Origin: Pseudomonas koreensis | Lineage (GTDB): Bacteria; Pseudomonadota; Gammaproteobacteria; Pseudomonadales; Pseudomonadaceae | Assembly (NCBI RefSeq): GCF_024169245.1 | Contig: NZ_JALJWP010000001.1 | Span: 3,845,501 to 3,909,500, forward strand | Reading direction: 5' to 3' | Length of the DNA: 64,000 nucleotides | Shown here: positions 1 through 8,603 of the stretch, piece by piece | Layout of the letters: the number at the start of each line of letters is the position of its first letter | Numbering within the stretch: the first letter of the stretch is position 1 | Notes under the pieces: model-generated | The model's database searches: none | Seen by the model: only the letters and a program-made list of their open reading frames with translations | Told to the model about the DNA's origin: nothing | Program-made: the position numbers and the translations under genes

Positions 1-415
1 CGATAACGCCGCAGATCTGGCGCAGGACACCTTTGTACGAGTGCTCAAGGCCCGTCAGTCCAGCCCCTTGCGCGAACCACGCGCCTATTTGAGCAGCATT
101 GCCCGCGGACTGATGATTGATCAGTATCGTCGTCGCGAACTCGAACGTGCCTATCTGGAAAGCATCACGTTGCTGCCTCAACACGAGGTTCCCTCGGAAG
201 AGAGCCGGCTGATGATTCTTGATGCGCTCGAGCGCATAGACCGCATGCTCGACATGCTCAAACCAAGAGTTCGTCAGGCGTTTTTATTTGCCCGGCTCGA
301 CGGTCTGACCTGCGCACAAATAGCCGAAAAACTCGGTGTTTCCCGCGCGACGGTGGAACGCGACCTGGCCACGGCCCTGCAACACTGTTATCGCTTGCGT
401 TATGTCGAGTCGTGA
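1..415 (+). CDS. FecI-like ECF sigma factor (5' truncated by window)
   Basis: This is the C-terminal part of an extracytoplasmic-function sigma factor of the FecI/iron-siderophore group; the reading frame is open from base 2, so the true start lies outside the window. Visible parts are the end of region 2 (DTFVRVLKAR, then YLSSIARGLMIDQYRRRE) and a complete region 4 with the helix-turn-helix TCAQIAEKLGVSRATVERDL. Such sigma factors direct RNA polymerase to a TonB receptor gene when the receptor senses its ligand. The neighbours support this role: a FecR-like anti-sigma gene overlaps its end by 14 bp and an STN-containing TonB receptor follows. The ligand cannot be read from the sequence. Confidence 0.9.
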   Translation, partial: DNAADLAQDTFVRVLKARQSSPLREPRAYLSSIARGLMIDQYRRRELERAYLESITLLPQHEVPSEESRLMILDALERIDRMLDMLKPRVRQAFLFARLDGLTCAQIAEKLGVSRATVERDLATALQHCYRLRYVES

Positions 416-1382
416 GCCGCAGGCGCTGGATCCGGCCATTGTCGAGCAGGCGATCCAATGGCTGGTGCGCCTGCGCTTCAATCAAGCCGATGAACAGACA
501 CAGCGCACTTTTGAGCACTGGCTCCAGCAACGTCCCGAGCATGTTTTGGCGTGGCAGCGTGTGGAAACGCTTGGAGATGAATTCGCAGGCGTACCCACTC
601 AACTGGCCCGACAAACGCTTGAAGGCAGCAACCATGGAATGCGCCGGCGGGAAAGCCTGAAGCTCCTGGGCATATTGGCGACTGTCGGCGCGGCAGCCTG
701 GCTCGGCCGGGACTACACGCCCGTACCCGCGATGCTTGCGCAACAGCGTAGCGGCACCGGCGAACGACGACGCTTCCAGCTCGATGATGGCAGCCTTGTC
801 CAGCTCAATAGCGATAGCGCCGTCGACAGCGATTTCGACGCCCAGCGACGCCTGATCATCCTGCGCCGAGGTGAAATCATCGTGAATGTCGGCGCGGATC
901 AACACTCGCCTCAAGCGCGACCGTTCTGGGTGCAATCCCGAGACGGCATCATGCGCGCCCATGGTTCGCGTTTTCTGGTACGCGAGCGTGACGATGGCAC
1001 GCTGGTCGCGGCTCAGCAGGGATCAGTCACGGTTTTCCCCGGCTCCGGTCAAACCTCTGCGAGTGGCAGCGCCCAGCCGGGCAATCCTCTGTTGTTCACC
1101 TCGAATGGCGCCCGAACGTTCAGGGACAACGGCCTTGATCTATGGGCTTGGGGTGACGGGGTGATCAGTGCGAACCATATGCGCCTTGGTGACTTCATCG
1201 CGGAGTTGTCGCGCTATCGTCCCGGGGTATTGCGCTGCGCCGAAGAGGTCGCTGATCGTCGCGTTTCCGGCACCTTCCAGCTCGCTGACAACGATCAGGT
1301 CCTGGCATTGATCGCGCAATCACTGCGCTTGCACGTTGATTACCGAACCCGTTATTGGGTGACCCTGACCGCTGCGACCTGA
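402..1382 (+). CDS. FecR-like anti-sigma / sigma regulator
   Basis: Predicted single-pass inner-membrane protein of 326 residues that relays ligand occupancy of the TonB receptor to the ECF sigma factor. An N-terminal cytoplasmic DUF4880-type segment (about residues 14-56, with FEHWLQQRPEHVLAWQRVE) precedes a hydrophobic stretch at about 87-101, then a periplasmic FecR domain (about 115-215) and a C-terminal domain (about 255-326) of the type that contacts the receptor's STN domain. The ATG at 402 was chosen because it overlaps the sigma gene end by 14 bp, the usual coupling in FecI/FecR pairs; a longer frame from 336 would lie wholly inside the sigma gene. Confidence 0.9.
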   Translation: MSSREPQALDPAIVEQAIQWLVRLRFNQADEQTQRTFEHWLQQRPEHVLAWQRVETLGDEFAGVPTQLARQTLEGSNHGMRRRESLKLLGILATVGAAAWLGRDYTPVPAMLAQQRSGTGERRRFQLDDGSLVQLNSDSAVDSDFDAQRRLIILRRGEIIVNVGADQHSPQARPFWVQSRDGIMRAHGSRFLVRERDDGTLVAAQQGSVTVFPGSGQTSASGSAQPGNPLLFTSNGARTFRDNGLDLWAWGDGVISANHMRLGDFIAELSRYRPGVLRCAEEVADRRVSGTFQLADNDQVLALIAQSLRLHVDYRTRYWVTLTAAT

Positions 1383-1413
1383 GTCCATCAGGATGTTGCG
1401 TGACGTGAAAAAT

Positions 1414-1432
1414 AATGAGGTGGTTTCTCATT
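1414..1432. promoter_or_regulatory. Inverted repeat upstream of the TonB receptor
   Basis: AATGAG and CTCATT form perfect 6-bp arms around a 7-nt spacer, about 70 bp upstream of the receptor start at 1501. The arms resemble Fur-box half-sites, but the spacing does not match the usual compact Fur box. It could be a repressor site or chance. Confidence 0.25.
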
Positions 1433-1500
1433 CTCGTTCGACCTCTAAGGAAGGCCGGAATACAGGCCAGTCTGCCGATGTCCTTTCTTGGAGCGAGAAA

Positions 1501-3891
1501 ATGAGTTCGTCCCCGGTTTCACAGCGCCATCCATTGAATCGTGCCATGCACGCTGCGATTTTGGGTTTGATCGTGAGCAGCTACGCATTGCCATCGCTGG
1601 CGCAAACCTCGAGCGCTGACCACAGCAATCAGGTCAGGCAGTGGAACATCGCAGCCGGCCCGCTGGCGCCGGCGCTCGACCGCTTTGCGCGAGAGGCCGG
1701 GATCAGTCTTTCCTTCGACGCGCCGAGTGTTGCGAACCGCAACACTGCTGGCGTGAGTGGCACGCTCGAGACTTCGACAGCGCTGTCATCGTTGCTGCAG
1801 GGGAGCGAATTGCAGATCGAACAGCAAGGCCCGAATGCTTATCTGCTGGTCCCTCAAGCGAAGACCGCCGGCCCGCTGGAACTCGATGCAACAGATGTCG
1901 AGGATTATCGCCTCGCACCCCTCATCATCAATGCCAAGGTCAGGGTCAGTGCCGACGACGACACCAACTCGGTGGTGGCCAAGGAGCTCTGGGTTGGCGG
2001 CAAGGTGGCCACCAGCATTCTCAATACGCCGGCATCGGTATCGGTGGTGACCAACAAGGAAATGCAACAGCGCAGCGTCAGCACCACGGAAGAGGCGCTG
2101 CAGTACACACCCGGCGTGGTCAGTGATTTCTATGGGACGGATGACCGCAACGACTATTTCCAGATCCGCGGCTTCCAGGCCACCACCTACCGTGACGGCT
2201 TGACCCTGAGTTCGATGCGCGGCGTGCGCGAAGATCCATTCGCCTATGAGCGCATCGAGATTCTGCGTGGCGCCAACTCCACGCTATTTGGCCCCGCGGA
2301 CCCGGGCGGTTCGGTGAACTTCGTGACCAAACAACCGCGCTTCGAGAAGTTTGGCCAAGGCTATGTCACTTACGGTTCGTTCGACCATGTCGAGACAGGT
2401 ATCGATGTCGGTGATGCGCTGAACGACGACAAAACCCTGGCTGGCCGCTTCACGGCCAAAGGGCAAAACAGCGATCGCGAGTACGATCACTCACAGGATG
2501 ACAACCAGTTGTTTATGGGTGGTCTCACCTGGGCCCCGACCGATTACACGTCGGCCACGGTGATCCTCGACTACCTGAAAACCGAAAGCTCGCCCAACAG
2601 TGGCGGCTATCCGCTCGACAAGGAATACGACCGCAGCAAGTTTTACGGTGAGCCCAGCTACAACTTCCACGATGTCGAGCGCACCAGCCTCAGCGGTAAC
2701 GTCACCCATGACTTCGACAACGGCTTCGTACTGCGCAGCAATCTGCGTTACAGCAAGCTGACCGATGATTTTGGCTACGTGTACCTCAGCGACAGCGCCG
2801 CCCGTGTCGGTACTACTGTCGATCGATACCTGTTTGGCACGGACACTGACGCCGACCAGTTCAACGGCAATCTGATGCTGCAATACGATGCCCGTTTCGA
2901 AAACATCGACAGCAGCAGCCTGGTGGGCGTGGAGTACCTCGATTCGACCACCAAGGAAAGCTCGGTCTACGCCCTGACGACGCCGATCGACATCGCCAAT
3001 CCCGTGTTTACCGGCGTTTCACGCTCGATCACGCCGTACGCCGTCAACAAGCGAGACGCGACTACCAAGGCCGTATTCCTGCAGCAGAACCTGTCGTTCT
3101 ACGAGCGGTTTATCGTCACCGGGGGTGTGCGCAACGACTCGATGGACCTGACCAGCAAAGGCTTGCAATCCACCGAGAAAGACACCTTCTCCGAGACTTC
3201 TTACCGAGGTGCGTTGACCTATATTGTCAACGATGAAGTCTCCACCTACGTGAGCATGGTGGAATCGGTATCGCCGCCGCAGGTTGGCGTGACACCGCAG
3301 ACAGGCAGGCAGTACGAGGTGGGCGTGAAGTATGCGCCGATGGGGATGGACGCACTGTTCTCCGCAGCCGTGTATGACCTGACTCAGGAAAACGTCACCA
3401 TCGCCGTGGTACTACCGAGCGGCATCATCGAGCAGCAGACGGTGGGCGAATCGCGGGCGCGTGGCCTCGACCTGGAGGCCAAGGCGCAGGTGACGCAAAA
3501 CCTCAGCCTGATCGGTGGCTATTCCTATATGGAGTCAGAGGTACTGCGCGGTTCGTTGTACGACGGTAGCTCCCTCAAGGGTAACGAGTTCTCCACGGCG
3601 CCCAAGCATTCCGCTTCGCTCTGGAGTTACTACGATGTGCCCGCCACTGATGTCAGCGTGGGCCTGGGTGCACGCTACGTCGGCTCGTATTACTTCGATG
3701 CAGCGAACTCCGGCAAAAGCGACGGCACCACGCTGTTCGACGCCGCTTTCAACTACAAGATCGCCAAGGGCACCGACCTCGCAGTGAACGTCAGCAACCT
3801 GCTGGATGAGCAGCACGTGGTCGGCTCCGGCACAGCGAACTTCTACAACCCGGGTCGCGAGATTACCGCCAAAGTGAGTTACAACTGGTAA
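1501..3891 (+). CDS. TonB-dependent siderophore receptor with signalling (STN) domain
   Basis: Outer-membrane TonB-dependent transporter, 796 residues, probably for a ferric siderophore. A signal peptide spans about residues 1-35 (ending SLAQ). An STN domain at about 48-117 (WNIAAGPLAPALDRFAREAG) is the periplasmic signalling module that talks to FecR. The plug follows (TPASVSVVTNKEMQQRS, then YERIEILRGANSTLFGPADP), and then the beta-barrel, ending in the aromatic residue W expected for BAM-assembled barrels. The frame is open from an ATG at 1393, but the ATG at 1501 has GGAG at the right distance and puts the signal peptide at the N-terminus. With the upstream sigma and FecR genes it forms a complete cell-surface signalling unit. 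The substrate is not deducible. Confidence 0.92.
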   Translation: MSSSPVSQRHPLNRAMHAAILGLIVSSYALPSLAQTSSADHSNQVRQWNIAAGPLAPALDRFAREAGISLSFDAPSVANRNTAGVSGTLETSTALSSLLQGSELQIEQQGPNAYLLVPQAKTAGPLELDATDVEDYRLAPLIINAKVRVSADDDTNSVVAKELWVGGKVATSILNTPASVSVVTNKEMQQRSVSTTEEALQYTPGVVSDFYGTDDRNDYFQIRGFQATTYRDGLTLSSMRGVREDPFAYERIEILRGANSTLFGPADPGGSVNFVTKQPRFEKFGQGYVTYGSFDHVETGIDVGDALNDDKTLAGRFTAKGQNSDREYDHSQDDNQLFMGGLTWAPTDYTSATVILDYLKTESSPNSGGYPLDKEYDRSKFYGEPSYNFHDVERTSLSGNVTHDFDNGFVLRSNLRYSKLTDDFGYVYLSDSAARVGTTVDRYLFGTDTDADQFNGNLMLQYDARFENIDSSSLVGVEYLDSTTKESSVYALTTPIDIANPVFTGVSRSITPYAVNKRDATTKAVFLQQNLSFYERFIVTGGVRNDSMDLTSKGLQSTEKDTFSETSYRGALTYIVNDEVSTYVSMVESVSPPQVGVTPQTGRQYEVGVKYAPMGMDALFSAAVYDLTQENVTIAVVLPSGIIEQQTVGESRARGLDLEAKAQVTQNLSLIGGYSYMESEVLRGSLYDGSSLKGNEFSTAPKHSASLWSYYDVPATDVSVGLGARYVGSYYFDAANSGKSDGTTLFDAAFNYKIAKGTDLAVNVSNLLDEQHVVGSGTANFYNPGREITAKVSYNW

Positions 3892-3987
3892 GCAGGCGGG
3901 GAGGCCTTTCCCATACAGGAAACGGTGCCCGCTTTACTGCAGGCATCTGGCTTTGCTTCGGACAGAAGCGCACTTTCTGCCAGCGTC

Positions 3988-4201
3988 ATGGGTGAGTCGC
4001 TGAAACGACGCCACTCCGTTTATTGCCGGCGAACGCTTCACCGCTGCAGACGTTTATGTTGGCTCCCACATCGGCTGGGGGTTAGGCTTGCAAACCTTGC
4101 CGCCCAGAGCTGCGTTTCTCGCCTATGCCGAGAAGTTGATCAGCCGCGACGCCTATCAACGTGCAGTGGCGAAGGATGAAGCGCTGTTGGGGGCCAGATG
4201 A
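3988..4201 (+). pseudogene. Remnant of a glutathione S-transferase gene (C-terminal part, frameshifted)
   Basis: From 4004 to the TGA at 4199-4201 one frame encodes a GST-like C-terminus: PFIAGERFTAADVYVGSHIG, then RAAFLAYAEKLISRDAYQRA. This matches the helical C-terminal domain of bacterial glutathione S-transferases. Just upstream a different frame gives MGESL, and removing one A from the AAA run at 4003-4005 joins the two frames as GESLNDATPFIAGERF. No N-terminal thioredoxin-fold domain is seen upstream, since the TonB receptor ends at 3891. I infer a decayed, 5'-deleted and frameshifted gene. A sequencing error could explain the frameshift but not the missing N-terminal half. Confidence 0.7.
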
Positions 4202-4247
4202 CTGACGTGCCTGCCATGATTTTTCGGAAAACTCAGGGAATTTGATA

Positions 4248-4997
4248 ATGCCGCTCAACCGACTCGACTTCACCACACGCTTGCTGATCGACGCGGGCGT
4301 CGGCAAAGGGATGCGCATCCTCGACGTTGGCTGCGGTTCGGGTGATGTTTGTTTGCTGCTGTGTGATCTAGTGGAAGACGGGGAGGTCATCGGAGTCGAT
4401 CACGACGCCGCTGCCATTGCCATTGCTCGCCAGCGCACCGCAGGACATGCGCATCCTTCACTGACATTTCTCAAGGCCGACCTCCAGGAATTGCCAGACT
4501 CTGTCGGCACTTTTGACGCCATCGTCGGCAGGCGCGTTCTGATGTATCAGAAGGATGCGGTGGCGACGATCCGAGCACTGTCCAAGTGTCTGCGTGCCGG
4601 CGGAATCATGGTCTTCCAGGAACACGATACGACGCTGGCGCCTGCCAGCGTCGAACCTTTCCCTTTGCATGAAAGAGCGCAACGCTGGTTACAGCAAATG
4701 CTCGCTCGCGAAGGAGCGGATTTGCACATCGGTTTTAACCTGCACGGCATTTTCACCCAGGCAGGCTTGACCGTCGAAAGCGTACGCGCCGAGTGCCTGG
4801 TACAAACGCCTGATGCGCCCTACAGCCTTGGCGCCATTGTTCGGGCATGCTTGCCGCGAATCATTGCGTTAGGGGTGGCCAGTGCAGAAGAGGTCGAAAT
4901 TGAAACGTTGCAGGCGCGTCTGGATCAGGAGCGTTCAGGCTCTTCAGGCGTCTATGTTGGGGATGTGATGTTTGGGAGTTGGGCTCGGAAGATTTGA
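4248..4997 (+). CDS. Class I SAM-dependent methyltransferase
   Basis: Predicted cytosolic S-adenosylmethionine methyltransferase of 249 residues in the UbiE/Methyltransf_25 style. Motif I is clear at about residues 24-32 (ILDVGCGSGDV), followed by the acidic loop (GEVIGVDHDAAAI) and a post-motif segment with KADLQELPD. The substrate is unknown. The ATG at 4248 is preceded by AGGGA 8 nt upstream; a TTG at 4242 is a less likely start. The N-terminus is short for this type, with only about 20 residues before motif I, so some upstream coding may have been lost together with the neighbouring transferase remnant. It is not obviously in an operon. Confidence 0.82.
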   Translation: MPLNRLDFTTRLLIDAGVGKGMRILDVGCGSGDVCLLLCDLVEDGEVIGVDHDAAAIAIARQRTAGHAHPSLTFLKADLQELPDSVGTFDAIVGRRVLMYQKDAVATIRALSKCLRAGGIMVFQEHDTTLAPASVEPFPLHERAQRWLQQMLAREGADLHIGFNLHGIFTQAGLTVESVRAECLVQTPDAPYSLGAIVRACLPRIIALGVASAEEVEIETLQARLDQERSGSSGVYVGDVMFGSWARKI

Positions 4998-5187
4998 CGT
5001 ATCGATAGGCGGATATAGCGGGCATGCGGTGGGAATGTGCGCCTTTGGCTGTCTGTGGCGAAGGTCAGTCATCAATCCGAAGCGAATGTCGAAGGCGAGT
5101 TTTTGAGAATGCTGCCAAGACAATTTACACGGCAAAAGTAAGCACCTTTGCTTCTGGTCGAAAACTGACGCTCGCCACTATCTGGTG

Positions 5188-5799
5188 TTACTCGTAAGCA
5201 AACTGATCAATCAATCCCAGACGAGGAACACGTGTGTGGGGCCGCAACAAAGCTCCAGGAGCGATCACGGCATTTGCGCCAATCTTGCAGCCGTCTCCCA
5301 CCAGCGCTCCGAATTTGCTGACGCCTGTGTCGATCACCTGATCTTCGTGGCGGATCTTGATATCGGCCCCGTCCAGTTCGTTGCGGTAGTTGGCGATGAT
5401 CGCGCCGGCTTCAATATTCACCGCTTCGCCAATCACTGAGTCGCCGACGAAGTTGAAGTGGGCAAGTTTGCTGCCATCGAGCATGAACGTGGTTTTCAGC
5501 TCACAGCTGGGGCCAACGATGCAGTTTTTGCCGAGGTATACACCGCCACGCAGATAAGCGCCCGCTGCTACAAAACAGCCTTCGCCGATGATGATTGCGC
5601 CTTTCAGAACAGCGCCTTGCTCAACGATGGCGGTTTCATGAACGGCGCAATTGCCTTGACGCCGGTAGCCGGCGCCGAGCGTTTCAAGCAATTCCAGAAT
5701 CCGGCTCTCGCAATTCTGAACCACCGCCCAGGGCGCAGCGGAGTCCACGCCCAGTACTGGCCATTGAGCGATGTAATCTTCGATTTTTGGCGATTTCAT
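5188..5799 (-). CDS. Left-handed beta-helix (hexapeptide repeat) protein, GlmU/LpxA-like
   Basis: A 203-residue protein dominated by hexapeptide repeats from about residue 52 to 185 (for example AIVEQGAVLKGAIIIGEG and IVGPSCELKTTFMLDG), the left-handed parallel beta-helix of acyl- and nucleotidyltransferases. The repeats resemble the C-terminal domain of GlmU-type sugar-phosphate nucleotidylyltransferases, including ANYRNELDGADIKIRHED. No nucleotidyltransferase (GXGT..R) domain is present, so it may be a stand-alone acetyltransferase or a non-catalytic relative. The ATG at 5799 was chosen because GGAAG lies 6 nt upstream; the open frame continues to 5919 without recognisable protein. It is divergent from the small gene at 5912. 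Confidence 0.75.
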   Translation of the reverse strand: MKSPKIEDYIAQWPVLGVDSAAPWAVVQNCESRILELLETLGAGYRRQGNCAVHETAIVEQGAVLKGAIIIGEGCFVAAGAYLRGGVYLGKNCIVGPSCELKTTFMLDGSKLAHFNFVGDSVIGEAVNIEAGAIIANYRNELDGADIKIRHEDQVIDTGVSKFGALVGDGCKIGANAVIAPGALLRPHTRVPRLGLIDQFAYE

Positions 5800-5911
5800 A
5801 GGAATCTTCCGAATAAGTGAGACTGGGGCGTGGGTGGACGGTCGACGACTTGAACGACTCGCTATGCCTGCAAGTCGTACCTGTACACAAGCATTTTCAA
5901 GGTACGGCGCA

Positions 5912-6211
5912 ATGGACAAGACAATTACCGTGGATCAACTGGCTACCACTGATCTGGGATCAATCAACGAGATATGGCTCGGCGGAACTCATACCCAGTT
6001 ATGCCTTTGGCGTGCTGAACAGGTCTTCACCCACGAAATGCTCAGCGAGGGTACCCATGATCAGAATGTCCAACGCCTGTGCTTGCAGTTGGTTGACCCT
6101 GACGATCAGGTCGCAGTGGCTCGCGTTGAAGTGATCGCGCGTGAACGACTGGAAGAACTGGGCAAGCAGGGGGAGTTTTATCCCGCAGAGGATGCGGACA
6201 CTTATCAATAG
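5912..6211 (+). CDS. Hypothetical protein, 99 aa
   Basis: I do not recognise this protein. It is 99 residues, acidic and soluble, without signal peptide or membrane segment. The ATG at 5912 follows an AAGG-containing stretch; the frame is open further upstream to 5834, but that part would overlap the divergent promoter region. The C-terminal half (VARVEVIARERLEELG) looks helical, while the first half contains IWLGGTHTQLCLWRAEQ. It sits head to head with the hexapeptide-repeat gene and tail to tail with the bestrophin gene. Its normal start, plausible composition and absence of an opposing gene favour a real gene. Confidence 0.6.
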   Translation: MDKTITVDQLATTDLGSINEIWLGGTHTQLCLWRAEQVFTHEMLSEGTHDQNVQRLCLQLVDPDDQVAVARVEVIARERLEELGKQGEFYPAEDADTYQ

Positions 6212-6227
6212 TCGCTCTGCACCTGAT

Positions 6228-6253
6228 AAAAAGCGCTGCTGCTAAAGCAGCGC
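6228..6253 (-). terminator. Rho-independent terminator of the bestrophin gene
   Basis: Perfect 8-bp stem (GCGCTGCT at 6233-6240 with AGCAGCGC at 6246-6253, loop of 5 nt). On the minus strand it is followed by a run of five T, and it lies 1 nt beyond the minus-strand stop codon at 6255. Confidence 0.85.
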
Positions 6254-6254
6254 C

Positions 6255-7157
6255 TCAAGCGGGCTCTTCAAGCCTGCGCACATCCCCCAACGAATCACGC
6301 TGCATCGACTGCAAGTTCTTTTCAATGGTTTCGCACAGCGCTTCCATCTGAATCTGATGTTCGCTGTGGCGGAACGGGCTCTGCAGATCGGTGCCGATGC
6401 GTTCGATGGCCAGCAGCATGAACCCGACCACGGTCGACGCCAGCGGCGTGAACCAGCCCAAAGATTCGACCAGTCCCACCGGTACGATCAGGCAGAACAG
6501 CGAAATGAACAGCCGCGGAAAATACACGTAAGGGTAGGGCAGCGGCGTGTTCGCGATCCGCTCCATGCCGCCCTGGCTGTTGGACAGGTCGACCAGCGTC
6601 GACTCAAGTCGCGCCAGGCGAATACTGTCCAGATGCCCGGCCTTGTATTCCTTGGCGAGCAGAGTCGCCGAGCCGGTAAGGATATCGTTGGCAAAGTTAT
6701 TGGTCGTGCCACTGCGGGCGAATTCTTCGGCGGGGATGAATGCCCGCACTTCGTCTGGACACGGCTGACCTTGCAGATGCGCGGCGAGGCAGTTGACATA
6801 AGCGACGTGGCGGCGCAACAGCGTCGATTTGACCGGATTCACCTCGCCACCCGCGTCGTCCAGCAGCGTCAGGACCTGCCGGGCGAAGCTGCGGGAATTG
6901 TTGATCATCGATCCCCACAACGTCCGCGCTTCCCACCAGCGGTTGTAAGCGCTGCTGTTGCGAAAACTGATCAACACGATCAACGCCGAACCGAGCAAGG
7001 TCAGCGGCATCAGCGGCAGATTCAGCTTGGCGTTGAGAAACAGCATGAAGTCCACGGTGACGGCAATGTCCCAGAGCAACAGCCAGAACAAAGACCAGCC
7101 CACGTAGCCCAGGGTCTTGATGATCAGACGGTATTTTTTGACGATGGCAGCTTTCAA
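6255..7157 (-). CDS. Bestrophin-family membrane protein
   Basis: A 300-residue inner-membrane protein of the bacterial bestrophin (UPF0187) family, whose members form pentameric ion channels. The family hallmark is at about residues 64-82 (SFRNSSAYNRWWEARTLWG). Hydrophobic segments are seen near 17-37 and 47-64, and again near residues 205-240 (YFPRLFISLFCLIVPVGLVE). The start is a TTG at 7157 with GAGG 6 nt upstream; no ATG or GTG gives the conserved N-terminus MKAAIVKKYRL. A terminator immediately follows the stop, so it is probably monocistronic. The transported ion cannot be read from the sequence. Confidence 0.85.
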   Translation of the reverse strand: MKAAIVKKYRLIIKTLGYVGWSLFWLLLWDIAVTVDFMLFLNAKLNLPLMPLTLLGSALIVLISFRNSSAYNRWWEARTLWGSMINNSRSFARQVLTLLDDAGGEVNPVKSTLLRRHVAYVNCLAAHLQGQPCPDEVRAFIPAEEFARSGTTNNFANDILTGSATLLAKEYKAGHLDSIRLARLESTLVDLSNSQGGMERIANTPLPYPYVYFPRLFISLFCLIVPVGLVESLGWFTPLASTVVGFMLLAIERIGTDLQSPFRHSEHQIQMEALCETIEKNLQSMQRDSLGDVRRLEEPA

Positions 7158-7312
7158 ACGGAAACCTCGTGGCGAGCAGTTTGCTTAAACGCTTAAGCTC
7201 GGACGATGCTCGGGGAGAAAGGTTCGCTATGCGCAGACAGGATGACATCGTTGGCGGTCGACAGGATCAAGAGCACAGGCCGCCTGTTCAACCGCCCAAA
7301 GCTGATGTTGAT

Positions 7313-7336
7313 GCCGCGCATCCTCGGATGCGCGGC
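7313..7336. repeat. 24-bp perfect palindrome in intergenic DNA
   Basis: GCCGCGCATCC and GGATGCGCGGC are perfect 11-bp arms around a 2-nt centre. It lies between the bestrophin start and the 3' end of the SMP-30 gene. No T-run follows on either strand, so it is not a standard terminator. It could be a REP-like element or a protein-binding site. Confidence 0.5.
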
Positions 7337-7386
7337 AGGATATCGCTCCGATTGCTCACGAAACCAAAGCGAGACGAACGGCGGTT

Positions 7387-8508
7387 TTACAACGCAAATG
7401 TTGTCCCACGCGTGTTCACAAACAGTGAGTAGATCGAGTGACTGCTGGCCATGAACAGTCGATTCCCTTCGCGCCCCCCGAAGCACAGGTTCGGGCAGCG
7501 TTCTGGCAGTGAAATGTGCCCGATGGCCTTGCCCTGCGGATTGAAAACGCGCACGCCGTCGAGTTTTTCCAGGTCGGCCCGGGGATCACCGTTGCCGCCC
7601 CAGCCGCACCACAGGTTGCCCGCTTCGTCGCATTTGATGCCGTCGATTGCGGCATAGTCCAGGCCCTCGATGTGCTTGCGGCGTTCGCCCAGTGTGCCGT
7701 CATCCTGCACGGCAATCGCCCAGATCAGGCGATTGGGTTTGGCGCGACCTTCGACGACGTACAGGGTTTTTTCATCGGGAGAAAAACACAGGCCGTTGGG
7801 CCCGTTGAGGTCGTCGATTACCCGCGTGACTTTCTTGCTCTCGCCGTCGATGCGGTACACGGCGTGGGGTAGCGTCGGGGTGACTTTGTGCCCTTCGTAG
7901 TTATTGCTGGTCTGGAATGGCGGGTCGGTGAACCAGATCGATCCGTCACTTTTGCAGACAATGTCGTTGGGCGAGTTGAAGGGCTTGCCGTCGAAGCTGT
8001 CGGCCAACACGGTGATCGTGCCGTTGTATTCGGTGCGCGTGATGCGTCGGCCTTCGCTGGTGGTGGTCGAGCCTTCGCAAACGATCAGCCGCCCTTGGCG
8101 ATCCCGACACAGGCCGTTGGAGAAGTTCGAGTGCTCGCGGTACACCGTGAAGGTGTCGGTGATTTCATCCCAGCGCATGATGCGGTTATTGGGAATGTCG
8201 CTGACCAGCAAATAGCGGCCATCGCCGACCCACACCGGGCCTTCGGCCCAGCGCATGCCGGTGGCGAGCTTTTCGACACTGGCGTTGAAAACACGTAGTT
8301 CGAGGAAGCTGTCGTCGAGGATGTGAACCAGTGGGTCAGGGTAGCGCTGACTCAAGGGTTCGGCGGCATAGGAGAGCCGGGTCAGTGCGGCGCTGCCGAC
8401 AGTGGCGAGTGTCGCGGAAACAGCGAGGGATTTTTTCAGGAAGCTGCGGCGGGTGTTACCCGTGGGCAGGTCAACGCTTTCAGGCAAGTCGGACGGGGAT
8501 GAGTCCAT
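7387..8508 (-). CDS. Tat-exported SMP-30/gluconolactonase-like protein
   Basis: A 373-residue six-bladed beta-propeller of the SMP-30/gluconolactonase/LRE group, usually metal-dependent lactonases that act on sugar lactones. The N-terminus carries a twin-arginine signal (RRSFLKK at residues 20-26, then a hydrophobic stretch to about 48), so the enzyme is probably folded in the cytoplasm and exported to the periplasm. Candidate metal ligands typical of the family are visible: the Glu in RWAEGPVW, the Asn in NSPNDIV, the Asn in GPNGLCFSPDE and the Asp in AAIDGIKCDEAG. The substrate is not certain. Tandem ACATCGT repeats upstream may be a regulator site. Confidence 0.85.
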   Translation of the reverse strand: MDSSPSDLPESVDLPTGNTRRSFLKKSLAVSATLATVGSAALTRLSYAAEPLSQRYPDPLVHILDDSFLELRVFNASVEKLATGMRWAEGPVWVGDGRYLLVSDIPNNRIMRWDEITDTFTVYREHSNFSNGLCRDRQGRLIVCEGSTTTSEGRRITRTEYNGTITVLADSFDGKPFNSPNDIVCKSDGSIWFTDPPFQTSNNYEGHKVTPTLPHAVYRIDGESKKVTRVIDDLNGPNGLCFSPDEKTLYVVEGRAKPNRLIWAIAVQDDGTLGERRKHIEGLDYAAIDGIKCDEAGNLWCGWGGNGDPRADLEKLDGVRVFNPQGKAIGHISLPERCPNLCFGGREGNRLFMASSHSIYSLFVNTRGTTFAL

Positions 8509-8553
8509 GTAGCGATCTCCGTGGTTTTATTTTTGTTGGGGAGACGTAGTAAT

Positions 8554-8573
8554 ACATCGTGGTAGGACATCGT
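8554..8573. promoter_or_regulatory. Tandem 7-bp direct repeat upstream of the SMP-30 gene
   Basis: ACATCGT occurs at 8554-8560 and 8567-8573, 13 bp apart (start to start), 46-65 bp upstream of the start codon at 8508. The spacing of about one helical turn suits a dimeric regulator. This is an inference from position only. Confidence 0.3.
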
Positions 8574-8603
8574 ACAAGTGATAATGGGGCAGTCAACTGT
8601 CGG

